A DNA stretch of 64,000 bases. Source: Pseudoalteromonas rubra (GTDB lineage Bacteria > Pseudomonadota > Gammaproteobacteria > Enterobacterales > Alteromonadaceae). Location of the stretch: the NCBI RefSeq assembly GCF_000238295.3, contig NZ_AHCD03000035.1, forward strand, positions 62,001 to 126,000, given 5' to 3'. Below the pieces are notes generated by a model. The model saw only the letters and a program-made list of their open reading frames with translations, had not been told where the DNA came from and ran no database searches. Made by a program: the position numbers and the translations under genes. Positions 37,398 through 44,281 of the stretch are shown here, in pieces (positions within the stretch are counted from its first letter, which is position 1; each line of letters opens with the position of its first letter).

Positions 37398-39230
37398 ATG
37401 TATGTACCAGTCGAGAAACTAAAAGAAAATAAAAGTCGGGCGATAGCTAAAACTACTGCTTGTACAAAAAGTAATGACAAGCAAAGTTTCGTATTTTTGG
37501 ATAATCGGCCTGAGGCTATAACGCAACGAAAAGTGCAACCACTAGCCAACCTTTCTTCTTCGTTACCAATTCAGAAAAAAGACAATAATACTGGACTACA
37601 TAACAATCTGAAGGACTTTAATTCTAACCATGTTTCAACAATGCAACTACGTGCGGTTACGTTAGTTGAAGATGCTGACCGAGCAGGTGAATTGGGGGTC
37701 AGGGAAATTCGTAACATTACGATGGTAGGTAGACCTCCAGGTATATGGAGTAATACCATGGGGGCTCACACGACTGCATACCAAATGTATAAAGATGCTT
37801 TAAGGAGAAGTTTGATAAATCTGACATTACCTGAGGCGGTCCAAACACTTCATAACAATGTTATTGCTCACGAGGCAGTTTACATGGGCAGATTAAGGAA
37901 CGATGGTGTTGGATCGCCACGAGAGAAATATAACGCTGAACGACAACTATATAACAACATACACGCGCTGGCGATACAGGTGGGGGGGGCGACAACGGCA
38001 CGTATTGGGAAGATGATTGAGCATTATTTGAACTTAAATGAACTTCTTGCGGGTACTGCGTATAATACTGGACCAGGCGCGAACCCAGGCCGTGGTGAAG
38101 CCTCTTATGCAAAGGCTTTGCGGGCAATTGATGCTAGAATGCAGGGAGGGGAGGCGGCACCTGCAAACTTACGACAGGTGGTACAAGCTGCTGTTACGGG
38201 TCTGTATGATAGAGTGATGGATTTGGCGCCTGATAATAAAATCCAAGGTAATACATCAGCGGCAGTAGGGCAGACGGCAATGAATATTCGGTCGGACGCA
38301 GGGCAAAGGTTCACCAATACTTTTGAAGCGGCGTATCCTAGGGTCGCAGAAGCAGCTACGATACTAGGGTTTGGGCCAGATCAGCGACTGGAGTACGCGC
38401 GGACTCATGCAAGAGAGGACGTTGTGTGGGGAGCTGGGATGGGAACTATTGACCAGCAAAGAGACGCTATTACATTGCGTTATGGGGAACAGGGTAACCG
38501 TCAAGACACATTTGAAATTGATTTTGATCAAAATGCTCAAAGAAAGATAACACGCCTCGAGTTTGAGGGAAGACCCGAGGTTCCCTTCCAAGATAATAGT
38601 GAAGGGCAGCATACCACTGCATGGGTTGTGATCCGGAACTGGATGACCACACAATTGATGGATAAAAATGTGAATTCTGGGCTTACTAGATTAAAACGGT
38701 TTATGAATACTTTCCTGGATGATGTTACGGTACAAGGGCTTTGGAATGTAGGAGATGTGACTGATGGATATGCACATGATAAAGATCAAGCTTCTTGGAA
38801 TGCAGAACGAGACGCTATCACGGCACGTATAGCAGAGATAAAAACGAGGCCGGAGCTGAAAAATTGGGAAATAGGAGGTCGTGAAATATTGCTTCGCGTA
38901 TTGAATCTTTATGCAAGAACGCCATTTTCTGCTGTACAGTCTCAAGGAAAAGCAGGAGGCGAGGCTGAATATGTACATTGGCTGATAAACAATAAAACAT
39001 CTAAAGGTAAAAAGCTGGAATCCGGAGATTTAGAGTATGCAGCTATTAGATTGTACGATTTCAGGGCGGGTGATAATGCGAGGCAGCAGCAGGAGGGAGG
39101 ACCTGAAGAAAAAAAATTGTTACACCGACACCTGAAATTTATCCAAGAAGCATTCCCGACTAACGGCAATAGTATCAAATTTAATAAATTGCAAAAAGCA
39201 ATGGAAGAAAGAAAAGAGGAAATAGATTGA
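37398..39230 (+). CDS. Putative eCIS effector with DNRPEA-type leader and duplicated GRP...HTTA module
   Basis: This is a 610-residue protein. Residues 1-60 form a leader with FVFLDNRPEAITQRK (31-45) and PLANLSSSLPIQKK (48-61), the type of N-terminus common on DUF4157-linked eCIS proteins. Next comes DNNTGLHNNLKDFN (62-75), which matches the linker that normally opens DUF4157, but the protease domain is missing. The rest contains two copies of GRP-x(10-11)-G-x-HTTA (GRP at 111 and 391; HTTA at 124 and 405), each followed by helical sequence. No known catalytic motif was recognised. It is inferred to be a payload; homologues of Mif1- or Pne1-type MAC cargo could not be tested here. Confidence 0.6.
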   Translation: MYVPVEKLKENKSRAIAKTTACTKSNDKQSFVFLDNRPEAITQRKVQPLANLSSSLPIQKKDNNTGLHNNLKDFNSNHVSTMQLRAVTLVEDADRAGELGVREIRNITMVGRPPGIWSNTMGAHTTAYQMYKDALRRSLINLTLPEAVQTLHNNVIAHEAVYMGRLRNDGVGSPREKYNAERQLYNNIHALAIQVGGATTARIGKMIEHYLNLNELLAGTAYNTGPGANPGRGEASYAKALRAIDARMQGGEAAPANLRQVVQAAVTGLYDRVMDLAPDNKIQGNTSAAVGQTAMNIRSDAGQRFTNTFEAAYPRVAEAATILGFGPDQRLEYARTHAREDVVWGAGMGTIDQQRDAITLRYGEQGNRQDTFEIDFDQNAQRKITRLEFEGRPEVPFQDNSEGQHTTAWVVIRNWMTTQLMDKNVNSGLTRLKRFMNTFLDDVTVQGLWNVGDVTDGYAHDKDQASWNAERDAITARIAEIKTRPELKNWEIGGREILLRVLNLYARTPFSAVQSQGKAGGEAEYVHWLINNKTSKGKKLESGDLEYAAIRLYDFRAGDNARQQQEGGPEEKKLLHRHLKFIQEAFPTNGNSIKFNKLQKAMEERKEEID

Positions 39231-39500
39231 TTTACTTACTGAAAAGTAAAAGAGAGTATTGTAAGTCAATTTTTTTGTTCTATCTTGGCGTCAGTGACCT
39301 AAGCCCATAACAAAACCTAAAAATCATTAAAACGCTTTTTAGTCCAACCGTTATAGGTAATAGGAATATTAAAAAATGTCAAAGTGTCAAGTCACTTGTT
39401 TTACAATACTCGAGAGGCTGTCAAGATTTTTTGTCACACACTATGCCAATACAGGTCTTTATTGAGGGCAAAGCGACAAAGACACTTATTACACAGTTTT

Positions 39501-39606
39501 TTAGCCAAGCTTTATATGTACTAGCTCAGACTTTACCTGACAGTTGCCCGTTTTTCAATCGGTGACTGTCAGGCTAGATCTGGGCGAGTACAAATTTTGG
39601 CTGGCA
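39501..39606. repeat. Large imperfect palindrome in the gap 39231-39668
   Basis: Arms 39518-39544 and 39565-39591 match at 21 of 27 positions around a 20-base loop. The inner 9 bases are perfect (CCTGACAGT / ACTGTCAGG) and the outer GTACT / AGTAC is also perfect. AGCCAA and TTGGCT extend the symmetry on each side after a small gap difference. It could be the remnant of a mobile element, a structured RNA, or a terminator for the effector gene. The rest of 39231-39668 shows no gene. Confidence 0.65.
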
Positions 39607-39668
39607 CAGAATGCAGAACACACTCTGCCTACCTCATATTTAATTGTAGCTGTGTGCCATAGATTTAA

Positions 39669-40184
39669 CTAAGAACCTTCAATATCGCTTGTTCTGAAAT
39701 TGCCAGTAAACCCAACTGTAAATATTACGTTTTCCTCATAGCTTCCTGAAATGCCATATACCTGTCCATCAGGGTGTGCGATACTAAATGAGCTGTTGGT
39801 TGCACCTTCTGACAATTCACTTCCATAATATCCCGAATCATCTCCGTTCTTAGTAACAAACTTAATGCCGCTCAGAGCAGTATCCCAGCCACCACCAGGG
39901 GGGGAGTACACACAGAAAACCTTGTTAATATAGTCACCTTCTGATAAGGCAAAAGTACTTACTTGTGAAGCATAGATAATTCCAGGGCTACTTCCGGGCT
40001 CGCCATTGCCTATCATTTCCGACCAATCACTTTCCGTTGTATTATTTCTCCATTTAAGTTGTATACCTGTAACTTGAACAAAGCCATTGTCCGTTGTGAA
40101 CCAATGAACTCTTACTTTACTAATCTTGACGTCGTTTCCAAACGGTAGTGTTGGAATAAGCGCTTTACAAACATGTCTAGTCAT
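39669..40184 (-). CDS. Jacalin-like lectin domain protein
   Basis: This 171-residue protein has the jacalin beta-prism pattern: ISKVRVHWFTTDNGFVQVTG, a gE-x-I-like segment (FALSEGDYINKVFCVYSP), LSGIKFVTKNGDDSGYYGSE (the 'i-x-F-x-T-x-x-G' strand) and GQVYGISGSYEENVIFTVGF at the end. Jacalin domains bind sugars. No signal peptide is seen, so it may be a particle-borne or lysis-released lectin. It is on the minus strand, opposite to all other genes of the island, with GGAGA before its ATG. Its upstream region (40185-40500) is very AT-rich, consistent with recent acquisition. Confidence 0.78.
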   Translation of the reverse strand: MTRHVCKALIPTLPFGNDVKISKVRVHWFTTDNGFVQVTGIQLKWRNNTTESDWSEMIGNGEPGSSPGIIYASQVSTFALSEGDYINKVFCVYSPPGGGWDTALSGIKFVTKNGDDSGYYGSELSEGATNSSFSIAHPDGQVYGISGSYEENVIFTVGFTGNFRTSDIEGS

Positions 40185-40782
40185 AATGTCTCCATTTATA
40201 TAGAAGTTGCTCTAAAACACTAACAATAACAAGATGCCAGTGTTGATTTCTGATTGGCTAATTTGTTTTTTATTAAGTAGCTGGTTTGGTTTGTTTGATT
40301 TAATTTATTTTCCTTTATGATTATAGTGTTCTTGATCCTTTAAAATAATAAGCTATTTTTTAAGGGGTGTTTTTAGTTTTTTATATGGGGTCTTTTTCTA
40401 AGCGTGCTGTCTAAAAATCAGATTTTTATTCGTTGCTATAAATCGGTGAGCAAGCATATTTATATTAAAAGAGAATTTAAGTAAAACCATTACACAGAGG
40501 TTACACGAGAGGGGAACGGTACTGGACTCGAAAAAAATTATGTTTTGCAACTAAAATCAAGATCATATAAAGCGGTCAAGCCGCTTGCTTCATTACACTT
40601 TTTATAGGCGCGCGCAACGTATAAAGCAGCCTGAACCGTCATTTTGGCTTCTTTATCTCTCATATCATATGAGCAATAAAGAATGAGTGCGTTTAGCAAA
40701 GCAGCGAGTGCACAATTCAAAGGATCCTGGGTGTTGGAACCGTTTATCATACTGGTTATAGTTTCGGTGAACGGATTTGACG
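40185..40782. other. AT-rich divergent intergenic region with a doubtful small ORF
   Basis: Positions 40245-40500 are strikingly AT-rich and hold no gene. A 70-codon minus-strand frame (40538-40750, beginning MINGSNTQDPLNCALAALLN) is protein-like in composition but has no ribosome binding site, and its frame runs on upstream without a start into the next gene. It may be a remnant. The region should hold the promoters for the lectin (leftward) and the lysis module (rightward). Confidence 0.4.
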
Positions 40783-42642
40783 ATGACCAATAAATTTGTT
40801 GAGAGTTTACTCGATGAGCTGGATGCCATGGTGCTGTACGCTACGGGGAATGGTGAGTCTGTTCCTTCTGAGGTGGTGGTACACGTTTTTCATATGCAGC
40901 AAAAGTTGGCGGCAATGAATAGTGGGTCAGCTGCGAACAGCGAAGCGGGCAGTGATGGGTTCAATGAAGAAGAGCTCTCCAGGCTGTCCTGTCACCATGC
41001 AGAAATGACGGTATTGATTGAGCCTGCTCGTCCTAAATCCGTTGCACTGTTAAAAAAAGATGCAGATAACCCAACCTGGTTACATTTTCTGGGTGCGGTG
41101 CCATTAATTCGGAAGTTATCAGTTTTGGCCGTTATCTTTTTGCTATTGATAATAGGTACAGCTACATCACCTACGGTGAATACTGACACATTAAATAGCG
41201 GTTTGTTTAAATCAAGTGGCCTGACGCTATTATTGAATCAACTATTTCTTTTAAGCTGTGCCGGGTTAGGTGCTACATTTGGTTGTTTGCACAAGCTTAG
41301 CGAATATATAAAAGTCGGCACTTATGACCCGAAATTTGACTCCTCCTATTGGATCCGAGTGGTAATGGGTTTAATAGCTGGGCTAATTATCTCTGAATTA
41401 TTACCGCTTAATTCTATCAGCGGCGAGCAAGTATCGGGACTGGAGCAATTCGATAAACCAGTTGCAGCCTTGTTGGGGGGCTTCTCTGCTGACTTAATCT
41501 ACCGAATTTTGAACCGTTTTATTGAGCTGGCAAATCAACTGTTTTCCGGTGGTCGTCAATCTGAGGGATCTGAAGTTGCTAAAATGAAGCAGCAGATAAG
41601 AAAGCTAAATCAGGTGTCAGAAAAGACGTCTTCCAACGTACATAGACACAATAATCGCTCTTATGATTTTCACAATAACGAAGTTGATACCTCAACCTTT
41701 CATCCGTCGGGTCGCGGCGAAATTGCCGGACAGAACCTCTCCGAACTTGTGGTGTCACAACCACTCGCAAAACCCGAACAGGCAGTAGGAATACCTGTAG
41801 GAGCATATATGTCCGATGCAGTGAAGTCAGAGTTAGAAGTCACAGGCGCATCACTAGTAAATCGTGAAGGTGGCGTACGCCCGGAGCAAGAGCATGCAAC
41901 TAGTTTGTCTTCAGAAGCCAGCCAATCTGATAATTCAATTCTGGATCAATTTTCAAATAACAATGGTGTCGAACTTGCAAAGATGAGTTCGCAAAGGTTA
42001 GGTTCAGAGCTTTCAGAACCGACAAGCTCGACAAACACGTTAAATACACCGCTTGTATCAGGCAGCGCGCTTACTTATGACGCTGAGGGTACAGAAGGTG
42101 GGAAGTTTCATAGCCGAAAGCTCCATGTTCCGAGTAACAATTCCGGACTCACACTGGGTCGTGGCTTTGACATGAAGGCGAGAAGCTCAGACAAAATCAA
42201 CAGTATGTTAGCAATGGCGGGCGTATCCGAACAGCACTCAAATGTCTTGTCTAAAGCGTCAGGCTTATCTGGTAAGGAAGCGCAGCAATTTATTTTAGAT
42301 CATAACTTGACTGATTTTGAAATTAGCGAACAAACGCAAATCAAGTTGTTTAACGCTACCTATGAAGAGATGGTGGCAGATGTACAGCGGATATGTGCTA
42401 AACCAGATTGTGTTGAAGCTTATGGTCGCGTCGATTGGCAGCACCTGGACGATAAGATAAAAACGGTACTTATCGACCTCAGGTATCGAGGAGACTATGA
42501 CTCTCGCAGCCGAAAGCGCGTGCAGCAGTATATCGCTGAAAACAACCTAGCCCAATTCCGGGAATGCATTGAGGACAAAGTGTTGTGGTCAGGCGTACCT
42601 GTGGATCGCTTTAACCGCAGAGTGGAATTTATAAATTCGTAA
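40783..42642 (+). CDS. Membrane-anchored pesticin-type muramidase (probable eCIS release lysin)
   Basis: This 619-residue protein has a soluble N-terminus (1-100), three or four membrane segments (about 108-128, 148-170, 188-205 and 218-235; for example LSVLAVIFLLLIIGTATSP), and a long polar linker. The C-terminal lysozyme-like domain starts near residue 435. The muramidase signature is an acidic TEGGKFHSRKLHVP, then SGLTLGRGFDMKA, with candidate catalytic Glu, Thr and Asp arranged as in pesticin and T4 lysozyme. Such a protein could cleave peptidoglycan from the membrane to free assembled particles. The ATG at 40783 is preferred over a TTG two codons earlier. It is followed by two small genes in the same direction. 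Confidence 0.75.
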   Translation: MTNKFVESLLDELDAMVLYATGNGESVPSEVVVHVFHMQQKLAAMNSGSAANSEAGSDGFNEEELSRLSCHHAEMTVLIEPARPKSVALLKKDADNPTWLHFLGAVPLIRKLSVLAVIFLLLIIGTATSPTVNTDTLNSGLFKSSGLTLLLNQLFLLSCAGLGATFGCLHKLSEYIKVGTYDPKFDSSYWIRVVMGLIAGLIISELLPLNSISGEQVSGLEQFDKPVAALLGGFSADLIYRILNRFIELANQLFSGGRQSEGSEVAKMKQQIRKLNQVSEKTSSNVHRHNNRSYDFHNNEVDTSTFHPSGRGEIAGQNLSELVVSQPLAKPEQAVGIPVGAYMSDAVKSELEVTGASLVNREGGVRPEQEHATSLSSEASQSDNSILDQFSNNNGVELAKMSSQRLGSELSEPTSSTNTLNTPLVSGSALTYDAEGTEGGKFHSRKLHVPSNNSGLTLGRGFDMKARSSDKINSMLAMAGVSEQHSNVLSKASGLSGKEAQQFILDHNLTDFEISEQTQIKLFNATYEEMVADVQRICAKPDCVEAYGRVDWQHLDDKIKTVLIDLRYRGDYDSRSRKRVQQYIAENNLAQFRECIEDKVLWSGVPVDRFNRRVEFINS

Positions 42643-42660
42643 TTATTAGGACTTAAGAAA

Positions 42661-43116
42661 ATGACAAAGGGTATACAAGGGCGATACAGAACGTTGCTCA
42701 GAATGAAACAGGTGGTACTTGTATATTGTTGTGTGTTTATGACCGCTTGCCAACTTGTTCCTGTGGCAAGTTACGAGCCCGAAGTTCGCAACTTGTTAGT
42801 CAGGACCTCTGTTGAAGTAGATTTTTTTTGGCGAAATATGCGTAGCATTGATGTCTCGGCGCGTCAGTTTGAACGTTTTAGCAAGATGTACACGGACATA
42901 GAGAAAGATATTATGGCAATCCGACAGTTCAATTTGTTACGTGAGAACAACAGTGAAAGTATTCGTCAGTCTGAGATTCTGCTTGAGCTCTGGCGGAAAG
43001 ACCGAGCTTCACATCAATCATCCAACGGGTTCAGTAACTTTAAAATTAAGCGGCGTTTAAATGAGTACCAACGCGTATTTAACGCCATGATGGCGGGCGA
43101 AAGCGCGAAAATATAG
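42661..43116 (+). CDS. Small lipoprotein of the putative lysis module
   Basis: This 151-residue protein has a hydrophobic segment and a lipobox (VYCCVFMTACQL), so it should be lipid-anchored to the inner or outer membrane. The mature part is helical and charged (VEVDFFWRNMRSIDVSARQF). An internal ATG at 42703 would give a shorter signal sequence, but the upstream ATG has the better ribosome binding site (AGGA). It starts 18 bases after the muramidase gene. An outer-membrane lipoprotein next to an endolysin recalls phage spanins, but no spanin partner is identified. Confidence 0.7.
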   Translation: MTKGIQGRYRTLLRMKQVVLVYCCVFMTACQLVPVASYEPEVRNLLVRTSVEVDFFWRNMRSIDVSARQFERFSKMYTDIEKDIMAIRQFNLLRENNSESIRQSEILLELWRKDRASHQSSNGFSNFKIKRRLNEYQRVFNAMMAGESAKI

Positions 43117-43134
43117 AAAATAGAAGGGATTAAC

Positions 43135-43446
43135 ATGCAAATAAACTTAAACGATGTGTTGGCTGATATGGCTGACTCAATGAATACGGAACTCGTTGCC
43201 GGTGGCGCTGAGATGGGGCAGTTTGCTTTACAGGCACTGCAAGAGAAGGAAGCCTCCATTCGCGAGTTGTACATGGCACTGCAAACTGGAGAGCTTAGTC
43301 CGAGCGAACTTGATGAGGAGCTGAAGCGTGAAATGCTTGTTTTCGAGGTGGAGGCATTAAGCTTGCAAACTATGAATAAAGTAATGTGGGCAAAAGCAAT
43401 TAACGCTGCAGCGGGGGCGTTAATAAAGGTCGCGATGCCAGTGTAA
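43135..43446 (+). CDS. Small helical protein of unknown function in the lysis module
   Basis: This 103-residue protein is mostly alpha-helical and acidic (QALQEKEASIRELYMALQTG; SPSELDEELKREMLVFEVEA) and ends in a weakly hydrophobic helix AKAINAAAGALIKVAMPV. There is no signal peptide and no clear transmembrane segment. It follows the lipoprotein gene by 18 bases with AAGGG before the ATG. It could be a holin-like or regulatory partner of the muramidase, judged only from position. Confidence 0.6.
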   Translation: MQINLNDVLADMADSMNTELVAGGAEMGQFALQALQEKEASIRELYMALQTGELSPSELDEELKREMLVFEVEALSLQTMNKVMWAKAINAAAGALIKVAMPV

Positions 43447-43623
43447 AGTTTTGCTCTGGTATTATTTTTAGTTTCCTGGTCATGCAGGTTTAGCCATGCT
43501 GCCACAGACTCTTTCCTTACCTTAATCAGACCTGCTTTATCGCTTCGAAATTCGACATACCCTGGCTCATCGAACAGATGACTACGCCTGTCTGACTCGA
43601 TACTTTTGTGGCTTCTTGCACTT

Positions 43624-43850
43624 ATACCAATTTCACTTAATACCTGTTCAATTTGAAGGAGCAAATATGACGCTAGCGGCGTTAAAAGTTTCTCATTTAG
43701 AACCTTATACCTTAAACATAGATTCGCAAATTTTCTGTCTCGCCTATATAGATGTAGGTGCCTTAGCGATAGCAGGACGCGGGAGCGGTGTTGTTGACTC
43801 TATTTTCTCGCATCAAAATAGAACACTTAAATAAGCAAATTGGTATCGTG
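43624..43850. repeat. Putative MITE-like element with ATACCAATTT ends
   Basis: About 225 bases are bounded by TTATACCAATTT at the left and AAATTGGTATCG at the right, a 10-bp perfect terminal inverted repeat. It lies between the lysis module and the chitin cluster. An internal 72-codon frame is probably not a gene. The inner GCTAGCGGCGTTAAAAG recalls dispersed elements that I associate with Pseudoalteromonas, from memory. Confidence 0.55.
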
Positions 43851-44281
43851 CGCAGACTTTGAACATTGTTTATTTTTTGATAACGCCTTATTTTTTGTGA
43901 ATATATCGTATTGAACTATGCAGTAAATATTGCATTTTTACAGTCCTAAAGCATTATCATTTAAAAATTTAGCCATCCTTACGGCTGTTCTTACCAGTGC
44001 GCTTTGTAAATGTATTGATACAAGATGGAACCTTCCAAATACCCCGGCATTCATAAATATGCAACAAATAAATAATCTTATTATTTATCATATATATAGT
44101 GATAATTTGTATTGATATCGCTGTGCTTTTAACAGTAAAAATGTACTAGATTATTATTGTTGCCTAGTCACTTGTTATGTTTTTTTGTCTCGATAAACTT
44201 CATCCGCCTGCATCTGAGATAGAGATGTAATGAAGTTCTATTGATGTCAGGTTAAAAATAAAAACAAGTGAGGATGCATTT
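43851..44281. promoter_or_regulatory. Upstream region of the chitin-degradation cluster
   Basis: These 431 bases are AT-rich and non-coding and end in a GTGAGG ribosome binding site before the chitinase ATG at 44282. They should carry the cluster's promoter. No specific operator or -35/-10 pair is claimed. Confidence 0.45.

Noticed and set aside
40538..40750. 70-codon minus-strand gene
   Set aside because: It has no ribosome binding site, and the frame continues upstream without a start into the muramidase gene. Kept only as a note in the intergenic entry.
43014..43664. 216-codon minus-strand frame
   Set aside because: Most of it is the reverse frame of the lipoprotein and small helical protein genes, which have ribosome binding sites and fit their operon. 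Only the 43447-43664 part is outside them; it may be a gene remnant next to the MITE-like element, but no family is recognised.
43616..43834. 72-codon plus-strand gene
   Set aside because: It coincides with the interior of the element bounded by ATACCAATTT inverted repeats, has no family likeness, and its start lies outside the element's left end.
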